DNA from: Mycogone perniciosa
Lineage: Eukaryota > Ascomycota > Sordariomycetes > Hypocreales > Hypocreaceae
Direction: 5' to 3'
Assembly: GCA_025331125.1 (NCBI GenBank)
Contig: JAOALB010000045.1
Location: forward strand, 186,001 to 250,000
DNA: 64,000 bases
Under the pieces are notes generated by a model. That model made no database searches. It saw only the letters and a list, made by a program, of their open reading frames with translations, and had not been told where the DNA came from. The translations under genes were made by a program, and so were the position numbers. Shown here one piece after another: positions 44,590 through 57,400 of this stretch; the first letter of the stretch is position 1, and each line of letters starts with the position of its first letter.

Positions 44590-46472
44590 AGAACAACTTA
44601 CCAGAATCAAAGTACACCCCGTAGCCCACGGCGGAATCGAAGCAAAAATCGGCGCAAAGAACACCGAAGCAGCAAAACACAATCCCGCCACCATAGCTGT
44701 AAGCCCCGTTCTTCCGCCCTCGGCAATGCCCGCGCCGCTCTCGATAAACGCCGTGACGGGGGAACATCCAAACAAAGCGCCTACGGAAATAAACGCGGCG
44801 TCGGTGCAATACGCGATGGTCGAGCGCGGGAAGTCGCCGTCCTTGGGACTGACGACGCCGCAGAAGCGGACCATGGAGTAGAGCGTGGCGGTGGCGTCGA
44901 TGATGTCGACGTAGAGAAAGGTGAAGAGGGCGAGGATGAATTGCGAGGTGCTGCTGTTGTGGAGGCCCCAGTCGAGTTGGTTGAAGGTTCGTTGGAGAGG
45001 GTGCCATGTGACGATCTGTTTGAAGAAGGAGAAGCGGGAGTCACCTTCGGGTGTGTCGGGGAAGTAAGTGACGGCAGTGTGGCGGCTGGATAGGAGGAAT
45101 CGGGTGTTAATATTCTGTGATGGTTTGGCTGTAAGGGGGTGGGTTTTACTTACGGCCAGGAGATGATGGATACCAAGGCAATGCCGACGACGAGGGCGTA
45201 TTTGATTCGGAAGGCCATTAGGAATGCGGTGACGATGCCGCCGCAGAAGATGGCGAGCCACAACTGTTTTTCAGTTAGTGCTGGTCTTCTAGCCATAGAC
45301 TTAATGGTTGGTTCCGTTCGACCTACCGTTGGATTCGTCATCTGGCCGCTTTCACACATGCCTGTATCCATGTTGATCCGCTCAGGGGGACAACCTCCCA
45401 ACATCAGGGGCGTCGACATTCCGCCCTCGTGATCGCTCCAATGCCTGACGAATACGACAATCCAATCTCAGTCAAGAAGAAGCCGATGCCAACTCCAGTA
45501 GCGGTCTTGATGGTGGTGGGGATCAGCTTCACGAGCCATTGTCGCATACCCGTGAGAGCTAGGAACATGAAGATGAGACCCTCGACGAAGACGGCGGTAA
45601 GAGCGGTGCGGTACGAGATGGCACCGCTGCCGTTGCTGCCGACGACCTATGTTTCTGGTGAGACGAGGGATGATGCTATCAGTGGGTGCGGTGCTACATA
45701 CCTGAAATGCGAAGTAGGCGTTGAGTCCCATGCCAGGCCTATGCAGTTGTGGTCAGACAGGGAGGGTTCTTTGGGGGAGAGGATATGGAAGCACCCACCC
45801 AAGAGCAACAGGGAGATTCGTCAGAGCGCCAAAGACAAAAGAAGCCATGCCAGCAAGAGCCGCGGTCGCGGTAATTAGATCTCTTCGCACCTCTGCTGGT
45901 GTCAGATACTTCATGCTCAGCAGCAACTCGTTGAGGGTCGCCATACCTTCTTTACAAGCGACATATTCTGGGAGAGTATCGCACTGGGTTCTGTTGGTCA
46001 AGTCGCATTCGCAGGAACCGCCCGTCTGGGAGAGAATAGATGCCTGCATAGTTGTCAGCGAGTTGAACAGCGGAGCAGACGAAGGGGGCAGTAGAGAAGT
46101 AGAGAGGGGACAAACATTGACGGCAATAATGTATGCCATAGTTGCAAAGGTTGTTAGTCCGGCTCGGACTTCTTTGAAGAAGCTCGTATCTTCAAACTCA
46201 TCAGGCTAGACATAAGTCAGAGTTTAGAATCTATACAGAAAATATTCGGGGTTGTAGAAGAGAGTCCCTACGTGACCGCTGCCGGTGAGGCGAAACAACC
46301 GCCCGAAGCGCGACGTGGTCAGCCATTTGTCAACAATGTCTGCAAAGTTTTGAAAGCCGCAGAACTTGGACCGGCCGACAAGAGCAGGCGAGGGCAGCCT
46401 TGGGGAGGGTGGTCTTGGTTCTGGAGTCGCAGGCTCTTGACCATCTTTGTGCTGAGTCGTGGGACTTTCCAT
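44009..46472 (-). CDS. azgA: AzgA-type purine (hypoxanthine/adenine/guanine) permease with apparent frameshift
   Basis: Exons (minus): 46272-46472, 46116-46205, 45799-46043, 45702-45738, 45428-45646 / 45327-45425, 45154-45263, 44602-45085, 44407-44531, 44009-44333. All introns are 55-73 bp with GT-AG ends. AzgA features: FFKEVRAGLTTFATMAYIIA and VNASILSQTGG, DLITATAALAGMASFVFGAL, LGPGMGLNAYFAFQVVG, IGFFLTEIGLSYSSGIGAIT, TNPTLWLAIFCGGIVTAF, SWPRHTAVTYFPDTP, FLYVDIIDATATLYSMV, GCSPVTAFIESGAGIAEGGR, PPWATGCTLILVGCMMI. It is a proton-coupled plasma-membrane transporter, about 12 helices. Two extra bases (45426-45427) between GIGAIT and GGMSTPLMLGGC break the frame; no intron fits there. Without them the product is 644 residues. 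Either a real loss-of-function lesion or an assembly error. Confidence 0.88.
44550..44590. repeat. CT/GA microsatellite in a permease intron
   Basis: A run of about 16 CT units lies inside the intron 44532-44601, only about 12 bp from the GTAAGT donor. On the coding strand it is a GA-rich run. Confidence 0.9.
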
Positions 46473-48867
46473 GCTGTACGGTATCGTGTGAAAAGCACCT
46501 GGCAATGTCAGGTTATGGAATGCTAAAGCGAGTGAAGAGTTGGCATGAGATACCAGCAAGGGCGAGAGACGGAGGTTGAGTCAACCTCGCCAAAGGCCTT
46601 CGTGATGGGCGAGAAGGGGGTTGTGGGTTGTGGGCTGTGGGTTGTAGGAGAGACGCCAACAACAGGTGAGAATTGTCAGAATAATCCTAAATACCTGTTG
46701 CCCTGCCCTAAATGCACATGGATTTGCTGGGAAAGGAATATTCTAAGCGGTCTGAAAGGAGGGTGAAAGCGAGCTGCCAGGGGCTGTCAGCTGGCAAAGA
46801 CAATGAGAGCAGGATTTCGGACGAAAATGCCACGGCTGGCTGAGAACGACAGGCAGATCGGCGGACTACCTTTGGCAAAGCCGCCATCTGTCCTCCGTGA
46901 GTTCCTTCGAGTAGCAGTCCTAAACTCGAGTCCCGGACCATGTGTTGCTCTCTCTGTGGCTCCGTGGACTGTTGTGCATCGTCGCCTTCGGCGCTGGTAC
47001 ATGCCGAGTAGCGCCTTGAAAACCCAAGCCCAAGCCCAAGCCATAGTTGTACCAGCTTAGACTTGGGTGTCCATGATGAAACACATGGCAATGAGTTGAG
47101 TTTGCCGGCTCATGGCTTAAGAGGGTGTGTCGAGATCTCGAGTTGCTGCCATCGGCTGAGTCGAGGTTGCACACTGGCCAGGGGCTTCATCGCATGGGCA
47201 TGAAGGTTGCATGAGAACCCATAGCCCATGCAGTGGCGTCATCCGGTCATGTCTTATCTCGGATAATGGAATACAGTGTTTGAAGGGAGTTTAGGGTCAT
47301 GAGAAGTATCTCATTACGCTCTCACCATACACTATGGACTCGAAATAGATGTGGAAATCGACGAGACAGATACATCCCTACTATGCATAACTAACTAGAA
47401 CCATTCTTAGTACAAGCGGATTATGCTCCAACCAACAAGGCGTCGCGTATTTCTCTCCGTTGGTCTCACTCTCGAGGGCTGAGCATGCAGGCGATGCAAG
47501 TGCCCGAAGCCTTTGTGCAATGGTTTCTCGCAGCTTACAGCTCCCGTTTTCTCCCTCTCAGAAACACGAAATACTGAGACACACGTTATCGGCAGCAGCT
47601 GCCGATGGCTTAAGACATGGCTATGCTGCGTAGAAGTGATAACAGGAAAGTTGAAGCCTCGTATAAATGAACCTATTCATTTCAGTAAACACCCGAGCTT
47701 ACTGGCTTGGCTTCATAAAGGATTTTCTATATTTGTATTGTCTGATATTCATCCTGTCATGTTTCCTTACAGTTCGTTGCCGTGTTTCAAGGAAGAATAT
47801 TGGGCTTAAATTGGACTTGGCATATGCCCCCCAGCCTTGCCTCGGTAAAATAGCAGCAGCAGGCCCAACCAACAGCGTTACAAGAGGGTATCACAGAGGA
47901 TTCGGGGTTGAAGAAGCCGTTCATGTTGATTTGAAATGAAGCCATAACAGTAATGCGACTGTTGTCAGGCGTTACTGAGGCTTATATCCAAGTCAGGCTC
48001 TCGGCCAGCTGTCAGGCTGGGTGATGGGATCAAGGTACCTGCTGCATGTATTCATCCAAATGGAGAAAAAGGGCTACAAACCATGGCATCCCTTTAACCT
48101 GCATTCTTCATTCTTCATCCCCCATCCTTATATCTGCCACTTCTTTGCTACCACCTTTTGAATAACGCACAACGCTGTCGACCCATCTCGAAAGACTGAC
48201 AGCTCTCATTTCCTCGCCCGTGTCACCTGTTTGCCAGGCTTCTCGACTCCGATCGCCACATTGCGGCATCGTGCATCTGCTGTGTTCGCTGTGCCTGCAA
48301 TTGGCCTTTGCCGCTCGAGGCACAAACGCTGCGAGGCTGAGCACGAAGTGAGCTCACTGGTTCGTTTCTCTTTGGAGCGTGTGTCTCGCCTGTCCCATAC
48401 CCTCATTTCCTTGGCAGGGACTCTTGGATTTCTCTACTATTGCCCTGCTCTATTGCCCACATCTCTGTCCTTCCTGAGTTTGTTCACACTGCGTTTGCGA
48501 CGTCAAACCTTGGCTGACCACGCTTTAGCAGCCTGCATATTCCCCTTTTTCTCATCCCTTCGCAACTCAAAACTCTGAGGGTTCCAACTACCGACCGCCT
48601 TTCAAGTCAAACACTGTCTTCGGGATCTCGATCAGAGCTTCAGTCAGCTTACCCGCCTTCTCACAGATCCGGAACTCGAGGGCAGCCCCCCTCATTTCCC
48701 TTTGCTGCTGCTGCTGCTGCTGTGACACCACCTCGGCCACGTTACTGCCGCTGCATCAGCACGAGGTCACGAGCAGTTCGTCCACACATTTCCCCTAGAG
48801 TCTGAGCCCACTGCCTGTTCTTTGGACTGTTTCCCTCCCCCCTTGGCTGCAGGTGGCCATCGCCGCT
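46473..48867. promoter_or_regulatory. Divergent intergenic region, 2.4 kb
   Basis: Lies between the purine permease and the methyltransferase-like gene. Frames at 46708-47091 and 47513-47939 have no motif. The 3' half (48100-48860) is pyrimidine-rich with a CTG repeat at 48702-48722, consistent with a long 5' leader of the downstream gene. GATA-type sites, expected for a purine permease promoter, were not examined exhaustively. Confidence 0.45.
48702..48722. repeat. (CTG)n repeat in the leader of the methyltransferase-like gene
   Basis: About seven TGC/CTG units about 150 bp before the start codon at 48868. Confidence 0.9.
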
Positions 48868-50924
48868 ATGTGGGATGTGATATGGACCGACCCGGATAAG
48901 GAGCTGGTGGGAGAGCACAGGGCCAGGAAGGTGAAGGACGAGACCCAGACGAAGAAGCACAAGAACCAATCGGGGAGAAATTCTGTGTCCACGACAAGCT
49001 CACGGTCCTCAGCAGACTCTCCTTTCTCCATCTTCCGTACTAGGGGTCTGAAGCGCGTTACCACCTCTGGTTCCAATGACCAGATGACATCTTCCGCTTC
49101 TTCAGGACTTGAGTCTCCTAGCCTAGCCTCTGTTCGCTCACCACTTTCTCGGGCCTTTGGGGAAGAGAGTCATTCAAGTCCCTCGGGTCACATTTCCACC
49201 AGCTTGTTCGAACGCCGTACCAACATTGACAGCCCCTTGAACAACAGTCCTGTTCCCGACAAGACAAACGAAAACTGCGGACAGCTAACCTTGAGCCTTT
49301 CGAATCATGGTATGATATTGTGAACAAAAATTTGGTCGTGACCATTGCCTGACTTGACAGACTCCATCTTTTCAACATCCCTCCTTGACGAAGTCACCAT
49401 AGCCAGCTCTGCAGACGACGGTGCCATGACAGAATCCGAAAAGATGAAGAGCCTGATACAAATATTTGAAGATTCCTCTTTTGTCAGTAAGAGAGATGAA
49501 ATACCATTGTCTTCAGGAAATGTCTCGAGCCCGCAGGCGCACGGTGGCGAGGCCATCATCACAAAGAAACCGTGCTCTTTTACGCCGCCAATGTCACCAA
49601 CAAAGGCGTAAGCTTCATTACTCAAAACACAAAGCTTTCATTAATAAGATTCTGCCAGGTCAGCATCCGTCACAAATCCAAAACTAGGCTCGCCCATCGC
49701 CCTGGTACCTCCAACGAAGTCGCCACTCCGCCTGACGGCACCGAAATGGCATCTTCCTGTCATGCCAAACAACTTGGGTGCCTGGAGGCCTCCCGAGAAA
49801 TGGAATTCTGTACCATCGAAATCACAGACAGATATCTCGACAAAATCGAATGCAGAACCTCTTCCAGCAACGCAACGCAACACTGGTCAAGGGGTATTGA
49901 CTCTCGAATCGTTACAAATGGATGTCTTGAGAATGGCAAATACCAGTACGCCAAATATTTTGTCTAGGCTAAAGGAACTTTGGGTTATGACCGGGAAGAA
50001 AGACCAACAATTCTTGCTGGGTGACAGCAAAGATGTGGAGGAGATAAGACGGTGGATGCTCTCAACATTGATCCACTTGGATCATCAGCCAGGCTTGAAA
50101 TCAAATACAGCGCCCTGCAACCAATCACCAATGACAGCTCGAATGGTCCTGGCTCTCTACGACTCTCAAGGTGGGCATATAACCGGTTCCAATAAGTGCC
50201 GTACGAGTGCTAACATGGTGGTGCAGCAATCGTCACACATCTCGCAGCGCTTTACCCCATGAAGCGGCTGTACCATATCTCAACTCTATCACCTATCCCA
50301 TGTGAACAGTTTCCCAATATTCACGCGATCACCGTCTCTTCCATCTCACCTACAGAGTTCCCGGTGGCACCAAGATTGTTCGAGTCAGTCCATTCGCTTT
50401 CACTACCGGCCCTCTGCCCCTCGACACTTCTGCCCAGCATTCTCAAGAACGTTTACAAATGTCTCAAGATAGGAGGTGCCTTTCGACTGACTCTTGTCGA
50501 CCCGCTCCCTCGTGCCGGCACGATGGGAATAAAGATGAGAGCATGGATAGAGAAACACTTGCTTCACAACCTGGCGAAGCAATCCCGGTGCATGAGCCCA
50601 AGCACTCTATTCCAGTCACTCCTTGGTGAGGCTGGCCTGCGCGGGAAGGGCAGCACTCTAACAAGCACCAAATTCTACGCCATACCTGACAGCGCGGTGA
50701 TTCGGGAGAAGGATCCTGACATTAGCATGGAGAAACTCCAAGCAGAGAGAGAAGCCAAGGCCCAGGTTAGAAGTCTGGTCGGACGCATGCTCTGGGTGGA
50801 GGTCTGGGGACCGTATGTCACCGCGGACAAGTGGTGGTGGGAAGAGCCGGCATGTGTCGACGAGTGTCTTGAGTTGGGCACGTTTTGGGAGTATCACATG
50901 GTTAAGGGTGTCAAGGGGGATTAA
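48868..50924 (+). CDS. Methyltransferase-like protein with long disordered N-terminus
   Basis: Four exons, 48868-49309, 49361-49607, 49659-50170 and 50227-50924, encode 632 residues. Introns are 51-56 bp. The ATG gives MWDVIWTDPDKELVGEHRAR. Residues 1 to about 300 are Ser/Pro/Thr-rich, probably disordered, with many SP/TP sites (possible phosphorylation). The C-terminal half begins near LQMDVLRMANTSTPNILSRL and has a Rossmann-methyltransferase feel: MTARMVLALYDSQAIVTHLA, RLYHISTLSPIP, SVHSLSLPALCPSTLLPSIL, and LKNVYKCLKIGGAFRLTLVD, which matches the late beta-strand-4/5 region of class I methyltransferases ('LK.GG.l...D'). A classical GxGxG SAM motif is not visible. VRSLVGRMLWVEVWGPYV closes the domain. 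I know no named orthologue. It may be enzymatically inactive or use a divergent SAM site. Confidence 0.7.
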
Positions 50925-52345
50925 GTTGCAGCTTCCCGAGTGCTACATAGAAGAAGGACACGCAGGCTCCAAAAAATACCCATACCCAAAATCAGTCAAC
51001 GAGACTGCGAGCCCATTGATAGATTCTGGACTTTGAGCCCTCCTTGAGATGTAGAGATCATAGAAGTGCCGAATAAGAAAACACAAGCTGTAAAACCGAG
51101 ATTGAAAAGCATCGCCATCAGCGCATTAGCAATTCCTCGGCTATTCAATGAACATTAGCTCTATAGTTATGATAATCTAGACGCATGATCAAATTGATTG
51201 TCACTCATGTGGCTCATAAAGTAGAAGTGCATAATAGTATTAATTCTCAGATCAAAATCCGTCTGCCGTATTTCATGTCATCAAAAGCGTTCCATACGTA
51301 TACCTCCCAACGCTATCAAGTCCTGTCGCATCTTCACTATGTCCTTCATGAACATGCATCCATGCCTATCTTCTTTCGTCCCATATCCATCCAAATTCAA
51401 AATTCAAAAGCGTATTAAATCCAAAAACTCCTTTCCCAATGCTAGCACATTGCAACACCTGTAAAACGCCATTCCCACATCCAGCGATGCGTGCATAAAA
51501 GCACTCAACTACAGTCGCTATGCAGTGTGATTTTATTCGCCCCAGGTACCGGTTGTTTCCGTAAGGAATGTATCTATGTCGATCCAATATTCATATCGTC
51601 ATGTCGCAAAAGGAGTGTGTGAGATTCGGGGTATCGTTGTATATAAAGGATTGTCGATCAAGTTGGGTATCAATGGAAAGGAGTGTCGAGTATTAGATCA
51701 TACAATTAGGGGGTGGTTGGCTGTACTGCCAAATAAAGATCGGCTTCGAGGTCAACTCGAGGTGAAGGAATGTCGTCGGGCGTTGGTTTCGACAAGACTG
51801 AGCTGTCGAAAAGCAAGGCCACATCATTTTCATCGGTGGTAGCGAGCGTGGTAAGGAGTGTTATACATGTGCGTCTGTGTCAATCTCAAGGGGTGGTGAA
51901 AACAAATTCCCAAAAAGTACAGAATAGTCCGGAGCGGTGTTATGATTCTCGGGATGCCAAAAGCAGGGCCTGGGTCCTGGCTGTCATGTGGCTCGTTCCT
52001 TGCCCTTCACCCTGGCCTTGGGATCCAAGGGATGGGGCATTAACGGAGGTAAAGACAATGGTGAGGCGGGATGCGGACCAGAAGATGTGGAGGTTGTTTG
52101 ACGATGTCGGAGATACGGTCTGCTGCTCGAGGGGATCGGAGACTCGGGAAGTGGAAGCATGCTGACCGGATCCGGATATGCGTACGAAGAGGGGGTCCCC
52201 CGCAGCCTTGGTGCCATGGCTGATGCATCCTCCGGTAACGGATACGATGGTATTCTGGAGTTCCTGGGTGACAACGGTCAGGTCAATCCGATTGTGCTTC
52301 CTCGAGCCGGGGTTGGAGCCAGAGTGTGGGAGCCTATCTAGGAAC
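50925..52345. other. Intergenic between convergent genes, 1.4 kb
   Basis: Holds the 3' ends of the methyltransferase-like gene (plus) and the Zn2Cys6 gene (minus). Frames on either strand at 51576-52548 lack motifs, and part of them is antisense to the Zn2Cys6 3' region. Confidence 0.5.
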
Positions 52346-54457
52346 CTAGATCCACACGGGCTGTTGGGGAGTAACGAACCCGATGCCGTAGCTGCTGGTG
52401 CGATGCGCATCCTCGTACATGGGCGACTGGCCTGGATGGAAGCCCCGCATGTCATACGATCCATATTCTTCATTGTCACTATACGTGATGGAGCCTTCAA
52501 AGGTAGATGAGGCCGGGCTGTAGCCTCCGAACGATGGAGACGGAACATTCAGGTAATGTTGGCCTGGGAACGGGGACGACAAAACCAGCGGACTGGTGGT
52601 ATCATGAGGGACTGGGGCTGCGGCACTGTTGAGCATGGGCATCTCCTCAGCGCTGTAGCTAAAGGCATGGTTCCCATATGGCATATAGGACTCCGTGGTT
52701 GCCACCATTGGTAGCTCCTCGCGGACGTGGAAGTTGGGTGGGTGAAACTGTGGGAACGATGGGGTCCTCTCTGGGCTGATCCAACCCATGCGGGCCCGGA
52801 ACTCGTTGACCATATCAATGGGGAACTCCATTAGCGTGAGCGGCGTCTGGAAACTACCCTTGACGGTGCTCGCGATGTTGATTGACATGAGGCGTCGAGC
52901 AATTTCCTCAACGGGGTTCATGGAAAGACTACCAAAGTAGGCCGCTCCAATCTCAGGGAAAAGCCGCTCCATCAGAAGAGCCACGGTGTACAAGTGAGCA
53001 ATGACCACCAATGAGTTGGGAGAGCCTTGGTAGTTCTGAAGGTAACCCACAGGCATCCAGAAAAGCCAGGTCCTCAGGGGCTGCAGACGCTCGAACTGCT
53101 GGGCAATGGAGAGTGTTGGGCTGATCTTGCGTGAGCCCTTGAGGAAGCTGATCAAGTGCTGGATCTGCGTCGTCTCCTGCTTGTGGTGCTTCAGGTGCGA
53201 CTCGACCTTGATGACCTGCTCCAGAGTTCGCTGGTACGTCTCGATATCCTCCTTACGTGGCTGTGTTGGGCGATGTTCTGGGTCGGGCGAAGGAGGAGCC
53301 GTGGGGAACGTGCTGCTCTCGGCAATAAAGTCCGTGAACTGGGATTCATGTTTCCAAGAGTCCATCGCGTCAATAACCTAGACAAGAGTCAGTTCTGAAT
53401 TTCAAATACGGACTCATTTTTCTGCTTGTCCTCCGCTGTGGACGTACCGTCGAGGTCCCCTGCATGAGCTGGGTCCAGCTGCGCCTATTGGGTATGCAGT
53501 TAGCCATCAAGTTTTCTTATGAGCGGCAAGTTGCAGGAAATATTGCTTACCAATCTGTAGCCTGCCAGGACAGTACGAGAGATGCCGCCAGGATGGCATC
53601 GGACGTATCGCGAGAGAAGGAGCCAATGGCCGCATGCAAGCCATTCAAAGCATTGCCTCTGTGTTCAAAGGCCATGCTACCAACCAGAGGGCAATCGGTA
53701 AGGAAGGCAATGTGCATGGCAGAGAACGCGAGCAGCGCGTGCATGACATATGGGGTGGTTGCGCCGACCCTGAGGAGACTGTAAAGGAAATGCCTTGGTC
53801 AGCACGGTTCAACAACGTACCACAAGCGACATTGCCTTCGACTAGGACAGCTTAACTCACGTTGGGATGTGACGGGTCCACAGAGTGAAGTTGTTGGCGT
53901 CAATGGCGGCCAACTGATTGTACAGGGCGGCGACATGGTAGATCAACCTCAGGTCCTCGAGGGAGTACATGTGCGGCATGGGCGCTGGGTAGACGCCAAG
54001 AGATGGGAATGGGAACATGCCAGTTCTCTGCCACTCGGCAATAGCAGCCTCGATTTGTGGCGTCCACATGAGATCGGGCTTGTCTGGCGTAGAGCGGCCT
54101 GCATCGGGCACCTGAACATCGTTGTACGGACAACGGATCTTGTGCTTGGTGCAGTTGCGGCTGAGTAGAGTATGTTAGCAACAGAGAAGCGGGCTGTGAT
54201 GGGACCAGCAACTTACCATTGAGGGAAGTTTTCATCACAGCGAATATGACGACGTTTGCTATAGGGGTTGTTAGTTTGTCTGCGGAAAGAGTCATAGTTG
54301 AGGCAGCCAGGTTTCTCAAGACGTACCAGGTGTCACAGCCCTTGCGGGACTTGGTGTGACTATCACGGCCCAGTTAGCAACCTGTATATATGAGAATAAA
54401 AGCTGAGGAAAGATGAACAAACCTGCGACGAGGGGGACCACCGCCTGGACCAGCCAT
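52346..54457 (-). CDS. Zn(II)2Cys6 fungal transcription factor
   Basis: Seven exons, complement join of 52346-53377, 53448-53484, 53551-53778, 53861-54160, 54217-54258, 54327-54359 and 54423-54457, encode 568 residues. The binuclear zinc cluster starts at once: Cys20, Cys23, Cys30, Cys37, Cys40, Cys47 (spacing 2-6-6-2-6), preceded by the basic RRSHTKSRKG and followed by TKHKIRCPYNDVQ. Cys23 and Cys37 codons are each split by an intron. The middle region (MYSLEDLRLIYHVAALYNQL, TPYVMHALLAFSAMHIAFLT, AILAASLVLSWQATDWRSW) follows the fungal-specific helical regulatory domain of the Upc2/Ecm22-like branch ('C6 finger' proteins with an early cluster). The C-terminus is Pro/Ser/Tyr-rich and may be an activation region. 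Target pathway unknown. It borders the 9.5-kb gene-free region, which would contain its promoter. Confidence 0.9.
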
Positions 54458-57400
54458 TTTTGAAGCTCAAAAGCCAAGGTTTATAGTCAAAGACCTGCCA
54501 GGACTGTTAGTATCATGGACATATGGCAATATAAGGAGGGACATGGCACATCAGCTGTGCGCATGGACAACACATACGGGAACGAAAGCCACACGACAGA
54601 TGCTCGTGTGGTGTGGTGTGGTGTGGTGGGCGTTGTGGGGTATTTAGAGGGCTATAGCAAGGCTACGTCCCAAAGAATTGATCTTCTCAAGCTTCGACTC
54701 CTTTCAGACGTTGGTCGAAGTGCCGGTTTCCTCCAAAGACGTTGTCCTTCTCTTCCAGATGTAGCGATCGAATGCAGTGGCTGTGGTTTTCTTTTTCCAA
54801 GCTCCAAGCGAAACGGAGGTGTTGTCCAACTCTTATGTCTTTCTGACGTATGGAAGCGATTGTGATGGTTGGTTGAAAGGATGTTTACAGGGAATGCCGG
54901 CGGGTTATATAGACATCAGCATTAAACGGCGACTTCGAGATGACGTTGTTGCTGTTGTTGTAGACGTTGATGTTGTTGTTTTTTTCGTTCCGAACTCGAA
55001 TATTCCCTTTGCTGCGAACTTGATTAATCCCGTATCACGACTTTCCAGCTCGGAGAAGCGTTGGAGGAAGTTGAAGTGACGGGACTGAAAGGGCAGCGGA
55101 GGCGGTTTAAGAGGATGAAACCAAACACACGAGGCACTGGTAAAGCGAATGACAGGAGTCGACGAGGACTTCCTAGAAGCGAGAGGAAGGGTTGGTAGAG
55201 GAGGAAAAAAGCGAATGTGGACGAGCGAGCGTTGTGACGAGAAGATGTTGTAGAGAAGAGTGCTGGACCGGGGGGAAGAGAGGGGGGACTGGGATCGCTA
55301 TATACAGCAAACGGTGTACATGTAGTGGCTCACCTAAAAGCATATGGTGTGTGCATCGCCAACTGTGGATGGAGGGACCAAGAATGGGGGGGGTACCTTG
55401 TCATATGGGCTCATGGCTGCTGGGCTAGGGCCCTGCCAGCACTGAGGAGGCGTTGTTCGCCCGCCAGAGACCGCTAGGCGACAGTGGGTAGGGTAGGCGG
55501 CGGGGGTCAGGCTCTGGTCTCTGGCCATGGTGGAGGCCACTGGAGGTGTGCTGGTATGTACGATACCGGGCGTGTGTGCCCCAGCCCTGTGCTCCTCTCC
55601 TTGCGGAGATATCTTCGACGGAATATGGAGGACGCGCTAACTAGTCGGTGGTGCCGGAGCCTTTTCCTGTCCGCAGGACTGACTGACTAGCACTCGTAGT
55701 AGTGGTGGTGGTGGTAGTACCTACTGGTAGTTGTCCTGATCATTGCGGCGGCGCCTACGAGTAGTATGGTATAGTATGTGTTCCTGCGAGGTTGGCCCGG
55801 GACGGTTGAGAGCTTACTTGTAGTACAGACTCGCAGAGACGGGGGGGGTGTGGAGGGGGGTGTTGATGGTCTGCAACTCCGTCCACTGGCTGGCTGGCGC
55901 AATGCCAGCAGCTCACAGCACAGCATGCACACCAGAGCAGCAGAGCATCAGTGTGAGCGTGAGCGTGAGCATGAGGTCCGCGGGCCAGCTCGTTCGCCAC
56001 TGCGACTGGCTGGCCACGAGGTGTGACGGCTTGAAGGGGCTTGGCTGCTGGCGTCTTTGGAATGGCCAGGACAGTCCCTGAGAGGCCAGAGAAGCATGAC
56101 GCACATGGCATGATGCCCACGTACAAGAATTAAAAATAACAACAACTGCAGCTGGGGCGAGCCCGTCGGCTTGGTTTGGACCGGGGGGGCTGAGGTTGCA
56201 GTGGGGGGGGTCCCTTGGGGGGGGATGGGCCAGCATGTAACCAGACCCTCGAGCTAGGCCCCAAGAAGCTCTATGGAACAAAGTCCCTGTCCGCCTCAGT
56301 TCCTTCGATCCTGTGTTGTCTTGCCTCGTTGCTCGGTGGCTTCTAGATTGACTCTAGTAGATCATTAGTCAGGGTGAACAACTGAGGCAGAAAGTTCCAG
56401 GGACCTGATGAGGGTGGGTCTGTGGGCAGTGGGCAGTCATCAGTGCCGGCCGATCTGGTGATAATGGTGATATCGTAACATCGTCACCGGCACTGCGACC
56501 ATGTATATATGTATGTACATATGTACCTATGCATATTAAATGCACGAGTATGGATATGGACATGGCTGCTTTGTAGGTACTTGGTACTAGTAGTATGTGA
56601 GATTGCGTTGGGCGGTTGGGCTGTTTAGTCCTTTTTTGTCTTTTTTTTTTGCAGCCAGCCAGCCTCGCTTGCCAGTGACTTCGCGTGGAAGAAAAAAAAA
56701 GAATGCATCATATCACAAGCATACTCGTGGTTACCTACCCCGTACGAAGTACATACTGCCGCGTCGCCAAATCAGACCATTATTGGAGTGTCAGTGAGGA
56801 GGCAAAAAACATAACTGCTCCCAACTCGTATGCTCTGTGCAATGCATATCATCTCATCGGTGCGCGCACTAGCAATTGATAGGTATAGATAATAATATGT
56901 AGGCTATGGCTATGTAGGACGGAGTATGGAGTAATTCCCGAATGGCCCCAGTCCTAAGGGACCTTTACCATTTCTTTCTGTTCCTGGTACTCCGTACTAC
57001 CACGAGTACTACTGCTGCTAGTACTACTAGTAGTGCGTAGACACCCCCTCCAGATAAGTAAAAGTCTGTCCATTTGGTCGCGACGGACAATTCGGCAGCG
57101 GGACATCAGAGAAAATGGGGAACAAGGGCGGAATCCTGGGAATCTATGGAGTATGTATCCATAAATTCAACAGGTGAGACGGGAAGCCTGTCCAACCCTG
57201 GGCAAGTCGCGTACGAGGAGAGAACCACCGCAGTGACCGCAGTGGCGCAGACGTACTAAAGCTGTACACACGCAGCCAAAGAAAACCAGCCATTCAAAGC
57301 GCTGAGGGTTGAGGCGAAGCCACAGCACGCGCAGCGAAGCAAGACAATACATACATACACCATACTACGAAGTACAAGGAAAAAAAAAAGCTATCAGTAT

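Noticed and set aside
44781..45044. Ser/Thr/Pro-rich minus-strand frame and the Arg-rich frame at 44519-45007
   Set aside because: Both are other-frame shadows of the large permease exon.
52159..52510. Plus-strand frames opposite the Zn2Cys6 gene end
   Set aside because: Antisense to the C-terminal exon and its 3' UTR; no motif.
55840..56300. G-rich runs suggesting a G-quadruplex region or telomere-like sequence
   Set aside because: The runs are irregular and no TTAGGG repeats are present; no support beyond composition.
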